A stretch of 64,000 nucleotides of DNA from TM7 phylum sp. oral taxon 349 (GTDB lineage Bacteria; Patescibacteriota; Saccharimonadia; Saccharimonadales; Saccharimonadaceae), in assembly GCA_018127705.1 (NCBI GenBank), contig CP072328.1, forward strand, positions 868,001 through 932,000. Reading direction: 5' to 3'. Each line of letters begins with the position of its first letter. Position 1 is the first letter of the stretch. The notes under the pieces were generated by a model. That model worked only from the letters and a program-made list of their open reading frames with translations. It had not been told where the DNA came from and did not search any database. Position numbers and translations under genes: made by a program. This document shows positions 1 to 8,136 of this stretch, one piece after another.

Positions 1-134
1 TTGTCGCTGGCGACAACCGTATTGGTAGCAGTTCGTACGATTCGCGTACCGGACTTGGCTTCGTTCCTAACCACGACGTTGTCGGACCAGTTTCAGTGCG
101 TCTCTTTCCTTTTTCAAAGATAACGACATTCTAG
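1..134 (+). CDS. lepB: Signal peptidase I, C-terminal end (partial)
   Basis: Only the last 43 codons are in the window, read from position 3 to a TAG at 132-134; the start lies upstream. The fragment contains AGDNRIGSSSYDSR followed by GLGFVP and a hydrophobic-basic end. This matches conserved box E (GDNRxxSxDSR, then GFVP) of type I signal peptidases, the membrane serine-lysine proteases that release exported proteins. The catalytic Ser and Lys are outside the window. It converges with parB, which ends 11 nt further on the opposite strand. The window encodes at least one protein with a cleavable export signal (49767-51374), a possible substrate. Confidence 0.82.
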   Translation, partial: VAGDNRIGSSSYDSRTGLGFVPNHDVVGPVSVRLFPFSKITTF

Positions 135-145
135 TTTCCGTGTTC

Positions 146-1030
146 TTAGCCAAGCAACTTTGAGATCCGCTCAAAATCCGCATGATCCTGAAATGAAATA
201 ACGATTTGTCCTGAACCGCGGCGATTTGTCCGCACCTCAACTGGCGTTTTAAATCGATCAGCAAAATACGTCTGCTCTTCAGTATAACGCAACTTACGTG
301 GCGCTGGCTGGCGCATTGTACGACCACCCAGCCCATTTGCTTTTTGGCGACGTACGTAGCTTTCAATTGCACGCGCGCTCCAGCCTTCTTTTATGATGCG
401 CGGAATGATTTCGTCAACCACACTCTCAGGTAAACCAATCAACGGGCGCGCCTGCCCTTCGCGAATATCACCTGCTACGATCGCATCGCGCGCCGACGCC
501 GGCAACCGCAACAAGCGTAGCGTATTGCTAATTGCCGCCGACGTTTTGCCGCCAACGCGCTGCCCGATCTCCTCAAGCGTTAAATTAAACTGATCGCGCA
601 ATTTTAGATATGCTGTCGCCGTCTCAAGCGGGTTCAGATCGCTGCGTTGCAAGTTTTCGATAAGCGATAGCTCTAACTTATGCTGGCTTGACAGCGTCCG
701 TACTAATGCCGGAATTTTTTCAAGTCCTGCCCGCTGCGAGGCGCGAAATCGTCGTTCACCCGCAACGATTTTGTAGCCCTGCTTATCTGGCGCCACAACA
801 ATCGGCTGCAACACGCCATGCTCTTTTATCGACGCCGCTAGCTCATCAAGCGATACTTCATCAAACGCACGGCGCGGCTGGTCGGGATCCGGCGTTATCT
901 CACTGAGTTTAATATAGCGTAAATCACTTACACGGTCATCCTGCTCAGATGTCGGATCAAATGACTCGTCTAGCAACTCTGTCGGAATTAACGAATCGAA
1001 ACTTCGCCCTAAACCCTTTTTAGCCGACAC
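146..1030 (-). CDS. parB: Chromosome-partitioning protein ParB (Spo0J)
   Basis: ParB/Spo0J family, 294 aa, near the usual 280-300. An N-terminal ParB/sulfiredoxin-like CTPase fold (about residues 38-125) carries PDPDQPRR and GERRFRASQRAG, where GERRxRA is the CTP/parS clamp motif. A KorB-type helix-turn-helix follows (about 135-200) with a C-terminal dimerisation region. It binds parS and works with ParA in origin segregation. A TTG lies 6 nt upstream (1036), but the GTG at 1030 sits 9 nt after GGAGG and is preferred; that SD is inside the end of parA, which overlaps by 11 nt. No parS-like site was recognised in the window. Confidence 0.93.
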   Translation of the reverse strand: MSAKKGLGRSFDSLIPTELLDESFDPTSEQDDRVSDLRYIKLSEITPDPDQPRRAFDEVSLDELAASIKEHGVLQPIVVAPDKQGYKIVAGERRFRASQRAGLEKIPALVRTLSSQHKLELSLIENLQRSDLNPLETATAYLKLRDQFNLTLEEIGQRVGGKTSAAISNTLRLLRLPASARDAIVAGDIREGQARPLIGLPESVVDEIIPRIIKEGWSARAIESYVRRQKANGLGGRTMRQPAPRKLRYTEEQTYFADRFKTPVEVRTNRRGSGQIVISFQDHADFERISKLLG

Positions 1031-1784
1031 GATCAAGTACCTCCTTTGTCACTGCTTTATAGGCGCGTGCGCCCTTACTAAATCGATCATACGCGCCAAT
1101 TGGCAGCCCATGGCTTGGCGCTTCGGCAAGCCGTACATTGCGCGGGATCTTCGTTTTAAATACTTTCGCTGGAAAATGCTTAGAAATCTCATCAAGTACT
1201 TGCGTCGATAGTGATGTACGGCTATCAACCATAGTTGGCAGCACGCCAATCAGGTCAAGCGTCGGATTAAGGTTTTTACGAATTAGTTTCATCGTCTCAA
1301 GCAGCTGCCCCAAACCCTCAAGCGCATAGAACTCCGCCTGCACTGGCAACAACACATACTGTGCTGCGATCAATGCATTAACCGTTAGCAGACTTAAACT
1401 CGGCGGGCAATCAATAATGACAAAGTCATACTGCGTCGGCGTCAATTGAATCGCATATTTTAGCCGGCTAAACCGGTGCTGCACCTGTGTCAGCTCCACC
1501 TCGGCATTTGCCAACTCCGGCGTCGTCGGCGCAATCCATAGGTTAGTAAACTCGGTCGGCATTACCGCATCAATAAGCTTTTTCTTGCCCATAATCACTT
1601 CCGTCATTGTCGTATCGAGCGATTGCTTATCAATTGACAGACCGCTCGTCGCATTGCCCTGCGGATCAAAGTCGATTAATAATGTCCGTTTACCCCTTTT
1701 TGCCAAATAATACGCAAGATTGATTGACGTCGTCGTTTTACCGACGCCGCCTTTTTGATTAGTTACTGCGATAATCGTTGTCAC
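1020..1784 (-). CDS. parA: Chromosome-partitioning ATPase ParA (Soj)
   Basis: ParA/MinD-type ATPase of 254 aa, the usual Soj length. The deviant Walker A motif KGGVGKTTT is at residues 11-19, switch I is DFDPQGNAT near 39-47, and the Walker B-like IIDCPPSL is near 124. It forms nucleotide-dependent patches on the nucleoid that move ParB-parS complexes. The start is GTG, with AGGGA 10 nt upstream, and it is the first gene of parA-parB. A good promoter lies immediately upstream (1814-1843). Confidence 0.95.
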   Translation of the reverse strand: MTTIIAVTNQKGGVGKTTTSINLAYYLAKRGKRTLLIDFDPQGNATSGLSIDKQSLDTTMTEVIMGKKKLIDAVMPTEFTNLWIAPTTPELANAEVELTQVQHRFSRLKYAIQLTPTQYDFVIIDCPPSLSLLTVNALIAAQYVLLPVQAEFYALEGLGQLLETMKLIRKNLNPTLDLIGVLPTMVDSRTSLSTQVLDEISKHFPAKVFKTKIPRNVRLAEAPSHGLPIGAYDRFSKGARAYKAVTKEVLDRVG

Positions 1785-1813
1785 GCTGTTTCTATTCCCT
1801 CTCTTTAGACCCT

Positions 1814-1843
1814 ATTATACCATGAGCTGAATTGAGAAGACAA
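1814..1843 (-). promoter_or_regulatory. parAB promoter
   Basis: On the minus strand TTGTCT (1838-1843), an 18-nt spacer and TATAAT (1814-1819), with TGG just before the -10 box. The predicted transcript start is about 25 nt before the GTG of parA. Confidence 0.6.
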
Positions 1844-1860
1844 AAACTACTCTAGATATG

Positions 1861-1895
1861 AAAAACTCCTCGAGAGATTATACGAGGAGTTTTTT
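1861..1895 (-). terminator. rplU terminator
   Basis: Inverted repeat of 11-12 bp (AAAACTCCTCG / CGAGGAGTTTT) around a 10-nt loop, with T-runs on both sides. It lies 5 nt after rplU and could stop transcription in either direction. Confidence 0.8.
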
Positions 1896-1899
1896 ACTG

Positions 1900-2205
1900 C
1901 TATTTAATTGCTGCAATTTCGATGAGCGAGTACTTCTGGCGATGACCGTTCTCTTTGTGAACACGTTTCTTTGCCTTGTACCGGATAACACGAATTTTAT
2001 CGCCCTTCACCAATGCTTCAACAACTTTCGCTTTTACGTTCACGCCCTTCACTACAGGAGTACCGACCGCTACTTTGTCACCGTCAATAGTCATGAGTGC
2101 GTCGAGGGTGAGCTCTTTCGTTCCTTCCGGGAGGAGATCCACCCGCAGGGTCTCTTTTTCGCTGACAAGATACTGCTTGCCAGAGATCTTTACGACTGCT
2201 TTCAT
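1900..2205 (-). CDS. rplU: 50S ribosomal protein L21 (bL21)
   Basis: The 101-aa length and sequence fit bL21: it begins MKAVVKISGKQY, has VVKGVNVKAKVVE in the middle, and ends with the conserved KxKKRVHKENGHRQ segment. It binds 23S rRNA domain I next to L20. In most bacteria rplU is followed by rpmA (L27), but here a terminator follows at once, so L27 is elsewhere or absent. The promoter at 2244-2272 and the terminator make it monocistronic. Confidence 0.95.
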   Translation of the reverse strand: MKAVVKISGKQYLVSEKETLRVDLLPEGTKELTLDALMTIDGDKVAVGTPVVKGVNVKAKVVEALVKGDKIRVIRYKAKKRVHKENGHRQKYSLIEIAAIK

Positions 2206-2243
2206 TTCATTCCTTAAACGTTAATTTAATTCAGATCTGTTAT

Positions 2244-2272
2244 ATTGTAACAGAGCATACCAATTATTGCAA
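2244..2272 (-). promoter_or_regulatory. rplU promoter
   Basis: TTGCAA (2267-2272), 17-nt spacer, TACAAT (2244-2249) on the minus strand, about 40 nt before the rplU start. Confidence 0.65.
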
Positions 2273-2366
2273 CTTGTTGTATACATCCATTTTAGCAACC
2301 TAAAACAGAACACTAACAACTCCCAAACCTACACCCATACAACACTTCCAAGCATATCTATCCCTG

Positions 2367-2412
2367 CTTACCTACCTACTTATCTACTTACCTGTCTGTC
2401 TGTTTATCTACT
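2367..2412. repeat. Degenerate tetranucleotide repeat
   Basis: About eleven consecutive 4-mers of the type TACC/TACT/TATC/TGTC (for example TACCTACCTACTTATC), forming a pyrimidine-biased simple repeat. The units have diverged, so it is probably an old tract. Confidence 0.6.
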
Positions 2413-2545
2413 GCTTCCATATTTTATTTATGCCTAAATTCTTTTCGTAATTATTCTCTATGATTTTCCTCTATAATTCTCTTCTATATATTTATATATA
2501 AAGGAAGAGAAAAAAGGATAAAAGATAACAGGGGTAAAATAGATA

Positions 2546-2577
2546 AAAAATACCGGATATCGATATCCGGTATTTTT
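2546..2577. terminator. 32-bp perfect palindrome, possible bidirectional terminator
   Basis: The two arms (AAAAATACCGGATATC and its exact complement) abut with no spacer. As RNA it would form a stem of about 14 bp followed by U5 in either direction. The nearest gene it could terminate is the minus-strand gene ending at 3058, about 480 nt away. Confidence 0.5.
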
Positions 2578-3057
2578 AGGTTGAGAAAATAGCTAAAAAA
2601 CTATTTGAATATTTGTGGGTAAATAGTAATAGCAGATACAGTCACCCAACCCAAAATAGTCTTAAGCCTTTTTGCATAATTCATGTAGCTAGTCGAGTAT
2701 AAATTAGCTTGACTTAGTTTGGCTAAATTGGGTTAGGTTTATATAACGCACATAAGCTTAGTTATTTAGTAGCTAACTATATGCTTGTCTATAGAGCTTA
2801 TTCATATGTCGTTTAGCTATACTCCACATTGACTCAGATTTGTTTAGCGTTTGTCTAGTATTACTATAGTCTCCTTTGCTATGGTTATGACTATTCACGA
2901 TAGTAACCTAGAAGTGGTTCTCTAAAACCTACTAGGTAAAGAGCCGTGTAGTGTGCAAGGTAGGTGGCTGCCCATGCATTGATTATCCTGATCTCTTTTT
3001 TACGTAAGACTCCTGCGTTAGGTGACGAAAGCCTATGAGGTATTTAAAGCTATCCAC

Positions 3058-3822
3058 TCACTCAGCAGCAGACTCGTCGTTTTTCTCAAACAGCCATAGC
3101 GTGTTAGGGTTTTTCTCTATATCTATATCCATATTTCCAGACTTAGTAGTTGTAGTACCAAGCGCCGCTTGCGCTTCTTCTTCGTTAATTATTTCACCCG
3201 ACTTGCTTTCAGGATCAATAGCACATACAAGCGTAACACGAGGGTTTTTGCCTAGGCTGTTAGCTGATCCGTGCCAGTTATTCGCAATGACATAACAGCC
3301 TACAGGAATCTTATCTAGCAGTTCTTGCGGCACGAGTCCAGAATTATACGAGAATACGACATCAACCCTACCTTCTTCCGGCATGTTACTCACATATTCT
3401 TCTATTGTCATCTCTGCAACGTTATACCCTTTTTCCCGCATAACATCCATTGCATGTTCATCCGGATCAACATGGATCACTCCAGGACCAAAAACGCGCG
3501 CAAGCGTCTCATCGCTGCTGCTGCCAGGATAGATGATCACTGACGTATCATCTATATTCGTCATGCGTTCCCGAAGCTTGCCTAGAGCTTTCGCAACATC
3601 TTGGTGAAAATACGTTTCTTGCTTACTCTGCGAGAAGACAGTATCAAAACTATCAGTACCATCAAGATTCCCAGAGCTCTCCATATTGCGAAGAAGAATC
3701 GCAGCAAATTCCGCAAGACTACCAAGACTTTCTTCTACTCCCGCTTCATGCAACCGTCCATCTTCCGGTCGCGCCTCCTCACTCTTACCGTTACCACACT
3801 TGTCGTTTAGTTTATCAGTCAT
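3058..3822 (-). CDS. Hypothetical protein, possible Rossmann/SAM-MTase-like fold
   Basis: No family recognised with confidence. The 254-aa protein has an acidic, flexible N-terminus. Residues about 90-185 alternate strands and helices in a Rossmann-like pattern: DTSVIIYPGSSS, then VIHVDPDE (an Asp at the end of strand 2), then VDVVFSYNSG. This order recalls class I SAM methyltransferases but lacks a clear GxGxG. The start is taken at the ATG of MTDKLNDK because it lies 8 nt after TATTAT with no SD. An upstream in-frame start would fall in or before the promoter. A leaderless transcript is inferred. Confidence 0.6.
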   Translation of the reverse strand: MTDKLNDKCGNGKSEEARPEDGRLHEAGVEESLGSLAEFAAILLRNMESSGNLDGTDSFDTVFSQSKQETYFHQDVAKALGKLRERMTNIDDTSVIIYPGSSSDETLARVFGPGVIHVDPDEHAMDVMREKGYNVAEMTIEEYVSNMPEEGRVDVVFSYNSGLVPQELLDKIPVGCYVIANNWHGSANSLGKNPRVTLVCAIDPESKSGEIINEEEAQAALGTTTTKSGNMDIDIEKNPNTLWLFEKNDESAAE

Positions 3823-3830
3823 AGTTTGAT

Positions 3831-3859
3831 ATAATAACACAAAATAACAAAAACAACAA
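3831..3859 (-). promoter_or_regulatory. Leaderless-type promoter of the 3058-3822 gene
   Basis: TATTAT (3831-3836) with upstream TGT (extended -10), 8 nt before the ATG. TTGTTG sits 17 nt further upstream. No SD lies between. Confidence 0.55.
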
Positions 3860-3996
3860 ATGTAACCTATGCTTGATCGTTACCCTCTACAATGCTCCAG
3901 CAAACTATACCGTGATCGCATATAAGCCAATCGCCTACTCTTTGATATAATCAGAGTAGAATTACACAAACAACCGAATAATCAACGGGAGCACCT

Positions 3997-5088
3997 ATGC
4001 CGCCAGCACAACAACCAATCATCACACCAGTTCCGCCGCCGATACCGCCGAGAAAAAAATCATCTCGCCTTGCTATTGGTATCGCGATTGGCATTGGCGC
4101 TATACCTGGTCTTTTATTCATTGCATATGTCCTTTATCTCTTCACGGGCATTATATATCTCATTGGGCATGCTACCTTAGGACCATCATTTGCCGGCATG
4201 CAAACAAATAATCTTGTCAGTAAGGTCAGGCAATTGCCACACGTCAAGTCAGCGGTATCTAAGGTCGGTTTCGGATATAACGGATTTGGTTTTGAGGCAA
4301 AGCTTACGATCGTCGGCGAAGACAATACGACGAACGATCAAGCCTTAGAGATACTAAAAAGCTCCATCCCGATCTTTCAATCTAAGTTCTCCAATACCAA
4401 AGTCATATACAAGCAATCCTATGCCGGCGGCGAACTGGCGTTCATCAGCAACTCGCTGTCGGGTATAGAAAAGTATCAAAACGATATTCCGCCTACACTC
4501 ACTGCTCTACGGCACGAGCTAGAGGGTGGCATGTCTAACGCTTGGGCGACCTCAAGTTACGACGACCAACACCCTGCTGGCTCTATATCGTGCAGTTCAT
4601 TAACGACTTCATCTTCAGCAAGCAAAGTGAAAAAAATGTTCATTCGAGCAACGATCCCGGACTGTCCCAATATGTCTCGTATATGGGACAATAATGGGCA
4701 TAAACTGGACGTCAAAGGATTCAGCGGCGATGATTTTAGCTGGCTGGCATTTGACGCAGTCTCCACTGCAGTGTCGCAGCCTGAAGTTACCGCAATATAT
4801 GCGAGACCCCCTGAGGATAAAGACAAGAGTAGATCTATCAGCTATTCTATTGTATTCGCTAGCCACAAACGAAACCCTAAAGAAGACAGGATGAGCCGCT
4901 CGGAAAAAGATATCACTGCTAAGTTATTGAAGGACTTACGCAATTCTCAACTAAAAACAATTGTACATGTAGATTTTTTTGGCCACACGATGGAGTTATC
5001 ATTAACCAGGGGAATTTTTTGGCTTCAACAGAAGAATACGATTTACCATATCAAACAGCTAACAGGCAAGACGTCCTTGACCAAGTGA
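3997..5088 (+). CDS. Membrane-anchored hypothetical protein
   Basis: The 363-aa protein is not assigned to a family. A proline-rich cytoplasmic N-terminus (MPPAQQPIITPVPPPIPP) and a KKSSR basic patch precede one long hydrophobic span at about residues 27-60. A soluble domain of about 300 residues follows, probably outside, with few cysteines and mixed alpha/beta character. GGGAG lies 5 nt upstream of the ATG, and TATAAT about 50 nt upstream gives a normal leader. It is flanked by other lineage-specific membrane genes, and nothing nearby suggests an enzymatic role. Confidence 0.7.
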   Translation: MPPAQQPIITPVPPPIPPRKKSSRLAIGIAIGIGAIPGLLFIAYVLYLFTGIIYLIGHATLGPSFAGMQTNNLVSKVRQLPHVKSAVSKVGFGYNGFGFEAKLTIVGEDNTTNDQALEILKSSIPIFQSKFSNTKVIYKQSYAGGELAFISNSLSGIEKYQNDIPPTLTALRHELEGGMSNAWATSSYDDQHPAGSISCSSLTTSSSASKVKKMFIRATIPDCPNMSRIWDNNGHKLDVKGFSGDDFSWLAFDAVSTAVSQPEVTAIYARPPEDKDKSRSISYSIVFASHKRNPKEDRMSRSEKDITAKLLKDLRNSQLKTIVHVDFFGHTMELSLTRGIFWLQQKNTIYHIKQLTGKTSLTK

Positions 5089-5118
5089 AGTGCGAGCTAG
5101 ACGAATCGCATCAAAAAG

Positions 5119-5158
5119 AGGCTTGCTCGACACTCTAACTCTCTGTTCTCGCAAGCCT
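5119..5158 (+). terminator. Weak hairpin after the 3997-5088 gene
   Basis: AGGCTTGC / GCAAGCCT with a 24-nt loop, 30 nt past the stop codon. There is no T-run, so intrinsic termination is uncertain. Confidence 0.3.
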
Positions 5159-5217
5159 AGAGTACAGATTGTCGTCTCTGATTGCTATAGACACCCTTTT
5201 ACGTTTATAACGACTCT

Positions 5218-5823
5218 TTAAAGGGCGCCGTCCAGGCGTGCGGATACTATACCAGCCAAAATTGCAAGAAAAATAACAACACCCGCTATACCTAAACCAA
5301 TCCAAGCCTGCATAGCGGCAGCATTCACAACCTTAGCGTACGGCGCAGCATTTCTCAACGCTTCCACCCACCAATCAAGTCCATTTTGACGCGCTTTGTT
5401 TGTACGACTTGCCAAGGCGATACTCGCTCCTAACGTACCAAACAGCGCCATGCCAAGCGCTACAATACCCTTGCCCTGTCGCGGAGCGAAATCAAATCTA
5501 ACGTCGCGCCCACCAATGCCAATCGTCAACATATAGGTATTCTGCGATATTTTTGTCACTTGCGATGGGTCAATATCAAATTCTACACCCAACGGACGAC
5601 CGGTCGCATCATCAAGACGAATGAGACGAATCCTATTAGCTGTCGTCCACTCAAGAGCACAGACAGACATGCCAAAGATCGTCATGTTATTAAATTTATT
5701 AACATAAGAGCAGGCGATAAGCGGCATTTGATCGTACGAGCTTAGCATCTGCGAAGATTGCGGCACGGGCTGCCCTCCTTGGTTTGCACCCATGACTTGC
5801 GGTGACTGTATTTGCGGATTCAT
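5218..5823 (-). CDS. Membrane protein, possible PH-like domain
   Basis: The 201-aa protein starts with a Gln/Pro-rich stretch (residues 1-27). Residues about 35-125 form a beta-rich segment with FNNMTIFGMSVCAL and VTKISQNTYMLTIGI, reminiscent of bacterial PH/GRAM-like folds, which is inference. A hydrophobic stretch follows near 127-140, with a strong C-terminal transmembrane helix near 172-195. The ATG lies 7 nt after TATAAT, which has a TTGATA 17 nt further upstream, and there is no SD. The gene is therefore probably leaderless. It follows galU on the same strand but has its own promoter. Confidence 0.6.
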   Translation of the reverse strand: MNPQIQSPQVMGANQGGQPVPQSSQMLSSYDQMPLIACSYVNKFNNMTIFGMSVCALEWTTANRIRLIRLDDATGRPLGVEFDIDPSQVTKISQNTYMLTIGIGGRDVRFDFAPRQGKGIVALGMALFGTLGASIALASRTNKARQNGLDWWVEALRNAAPYAKVVNAAAMQAWIGLGIAGVVIFLAILAGIVSARLDGAL

Positions 5824-5830
5824 ATAGTTG

Positions 5831-5859
5831 ATTATACTTTACTGGTTGTGCTTTATCAA
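5831..5859 (-). promoter_or_regulatory. Leaderless-type promoter of the 5218-5823 gene
   Basis: TTGATA (5854-5859), 17-nt spacer, TATAAT (5831-5836), then 7 nt to the ATG. It overlaps the 3' end of galU. Confidence 0.7.
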
Positions 5860-6663
5860 ACCACACACAACATTATTCGCATACAGCCAACCATCAAGCG
5901 ACCCGCCGTCCAGATGCTGCCCAACTGCCGGCACAACTTTTACCGCACCGCCAGCCTGCGCAAACCGCGTAACAGCATCGGTTAGCTCGTACTCGCCCCG
6001 CGGCGATACCGCAATGGTAGCACACGAATCGATTACCTGCTTAGTCAAAACATATTTACCGATATTGGCGTAATCGCTCGGCGCTTCTTCAGGGCGTGGT
6101 TTCTCAACAATTTTGCGAAAATGACCGCTCTCGTCAATGACAATCGCACCGTAGCGGCTAATGCTTTCGTGTGGTACTTCTTTCGCCAGTATGCTACACT
6201 CACCCGCCGGCGTCGCCGCAATAAGGCGCGCCACTTCGCTTGAACCATCAGGATTATACATGAAATCATCACCCATCAGTACAACCGCTGATTCATCTGT
6301 GTTAATATAATCACTTGCGAGGGCTACTGGCACCGCCGTGCCATACTTTCCGTAGCTCGGCTGCGTCACAAAGTGCATATTAGCTTTGAGCGGCGCAATA
6401 AGCGGCAGCATATCTTCTTTGCCCTTGCGCCGCAGATAATCATTTAGGTGAATATTGCTGCGATAGTACGCCTCAAGCTGCGAGCTCTGCTCACTCACAA
6501 CAAAAATAAACTCGCGAATACCCGCCGCTAGGCAATCCTGCACAACGTAGTCAATAATCGGACGCTTGCCAACAGGCAGCATGCACTTTTCGATCGCTTT
6601 GGTAATCGGCAGCATGCGTGTTCCCCAACCCGCCACCGGAATAATTGCTTTGGTAATTTCCAT
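5839..6663 (-). CDS. galU: UTP-glucose-1-phosphate uridylyltransferase
   Basis: The enzyme makes UDP-glucose from UTP and glucose-1-phosphate for glycolipid and exopolysaccharide synthesis. At 274 aa it is close to the 275-300 of the GalU family. The N-terminal nucleotide-binding signature AGWGTRMLPITKAIEKCMLP is at about residues 9-28. VLMGDDF near 133 holds the metal-binding Asp, and VEKPRPEEAPS follows near 188. AAGGAG lies 5 nt before the ATG. It starts 8 nt after the end of the Tim44-like gene on the same strand, so the two are probably co-transcribed. Confidence 0.93.
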   Translation of the reverse strand: MEITKAIIPVAGWGTRMLPITKAIEKCMLPVGKRPIIDYVVQDCLAAGIREFIFVVSEQSSQLEAYYRSNIHLNDYLRRKGKEDMLPLIAPLKANMHFVTQPSYGKYGTAVPVALASDYINTDESAVVLMGDDFMYNPDGSSEVARLIAATPAGECSILAKEVPHESISRYGAIVIDESGHFRKIVEKPRPEEAPSDYANIGKYVLTKQVIDSCATIAVSPRGEYELTDAVTRFAQAGGAVKVVPAVGQHLDGGSLDGWLYANNVVCGLIKHNQ

Positions 6664-6671
6664 ACTTCTCC

Positions 6672-8045
6672 TTACACTTTTAATTCTTTATATGCTTTCT
6701 GCAGAACAGTCATCATCTCCGCATACTTATCACCATTCGGTAGAACATCAGCATAGAAATAAACAACGTTATCAACTACTTCTATATTGACTCGCAGGTT
6801 TTGGTCATACAGCCAACCCATAAATCCTGGATTTAGCAGTTCAAAGCTAGCCACCTTATCTCTACTCGTGGCATATACAGCATAGCGCCGATTAAAATCA
6901 GGCCATTCAAACGAGATTTTCTCATAACCGCGCGGCGCCTTAATTAGCCCTTTAGCCTTTTGCTCTTGCCGTTGTATTATAATACCATTATACGATGCCG
7001 GTAGATTCACTTGACCAATGAGATAATTTTTATATCCATCACTACGCGCAACTCTATATACATATAGCTGCACTAGTAAATCACTAGACCAAAAACCAAT
7101 AATATGATTATTTATCTCGCCATCTATAAAAAAACTACGCTTAAACAGTCGACCCTTCACCGGGAGCAATACATTTCCCAACCCTGAACTAAAATACATA
7201 TTATTTTGTGTAGCAAACTTGCGCAGCGCAGTTATGGAATGATTTGAGCCGCTCGTCCGTCGATTAATGCCGTCAAGCATCCATAGACTACCGCCATGCA
7301 CAAAATTCCACTGTTCTACAAATGGTTCATTTGTAGAAGTAAGCACCCGTCCTGTTGCCTTCTCAACCAATAAATCATTCGCCTGAGCCGAAAATTCTAT
7401 GCTCACCCGATCGCGTTTCGTACCGGGATTATCAACAACTTCCACGATGATAGCACTATGAACTACAACATCTTTCATCATATTCACCCGTCCCATTTGC
7501 TCCATCGCGCGCAGCATAAGACTAATATGGCGCGCATAGTTCGGCGTTGTGTACCGTTGAATGGACGGCAAATTCATCTTTTCCCAGTCATACTGGAATC
7601 GATTAAATGTCATGGTTGCCTGTTCAATAATCTGCTGCTCATTCCATAGTATATCGCCAACCGCAGCTTGACTAATAAGTTGCTGTATCCTCTGATGTTT
7701 GCGCCGATCTTCCGCCTCAAAACGTTTCGATTGTATATCCTGGCAGATCAAGCAAATCGGGCATTCAATAACACCCATTACGTACCCAATGATCAAATTT
7801 GGATGCAGTTTTATGGCAAATGCTATCGGAGCCAACGCTAGACCGACAATAGTGCCTATACTATACGCAGCAACTATAGAACGCGTCCACTTATATATCA
7901 AGAATATGCTAGGAACCGTTACAGCTATACCGACAGAGCCAGCAAGGACAACAAGGGCACCACCACCTCCGCCGCCCGATGACGAATCGCTACCGCCTGT
8001 ACGAGCAAAAAATATCAGCTGATGCAAAAACACGAAAATATTCAC
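6672..8045 (-). CDS. Membrane protein with Tim44-like and DUF3137-like domains
   Basis: 457 aa. A short hydrophobic start and the flexible stretch GGSDSSSGGGGGG precede two membrane segments (about 28-50 and 62-90). A CPICLIC motif and a charged linker come next. Residues about 130-265 resemble the Tim44-like domain (FNRFQYDWEKMN, VEQWNFVHGGSLWMLDGI). The C-terminus (about 340-440) resembles DUF3137 (FNRRYAVYATSRD, LLNPGFMGWLYD). In other bacteria Tim44-like proteins are peripheral membrane proteins of unclear role. The annotated GTG is 1 nt after TATAAT, so true initiation may be a few codons later (GTG at 8033). An inverted repeat lies inside the gene at 7314-7338. Confidence 0.72.
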   Translation of the reverse strand: MNIFVFLHQLIFFARTGGSDSSSGGGGGGALVVLAGSVGIAVTVPSIFLIYKWTRSIVAAYSIGTIVGLALAPIAFAIKLHPNLIIGYVMGVIECPICLICQDIQSKRFEAEDRRKHQRIQQLISQAAVGDILWNEQQIIEQATMTFNRFQYDWEKMNLPSIQRYTTPNYARHISLMLRAMEQMGRVNMMKDVVVHSAIIVEVVDNPGTKRDRVSIEFSAQANDLLVEKATGRVLTSTNEPFVEQWNFVHGGSLWMLDGINRRTSGSNHSITALRKFATQNNMYFSSGLGNVLLPVKGRLFKRSFFIDGEINNHIIGFWSSDLLVQLYVYRVARSDGYKNYLIGQVNLPASYNGIIIQRQEQKAKGLIKAPRGYEKISFEWPDFNRRYAVYATSRDKVASFELLNPGFMGWLYDQNLRVNIEVVDNVVYFYADVLPNGDKYAEMMTVLQKAYKELKV

Positions 8046-8136
8046 TATTATATTCTAGCGTGTTAAAAGCTATCCGAAAAGATAAGAGCGCTATGCTTTC
8101 ACTTCTCGTTATCTATCCCCTCCTATGCGCCCTTAA

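Larger units (their letters stand above)
2280..3057. other. Gene-free AT-rich region
   Basis: There is no convincing coding sequence in about 780 bp. It holds a run of degenerate tetranucleotides (2367-2412), a 32-bp perfect palindrome (2546-2577), and a segment (2813-2916) resembling the intergenic sequence at 19672-19774. Apart from those three elements I see nothing with a recognisable function. Confidence 0.6.

Noticed and set aside
1-2300. Replication origin near parAB
   Set aside because: No dnaA, no cluster of DnaA boxes and no parS-like palindrome recognised; parAB alone is not enough.
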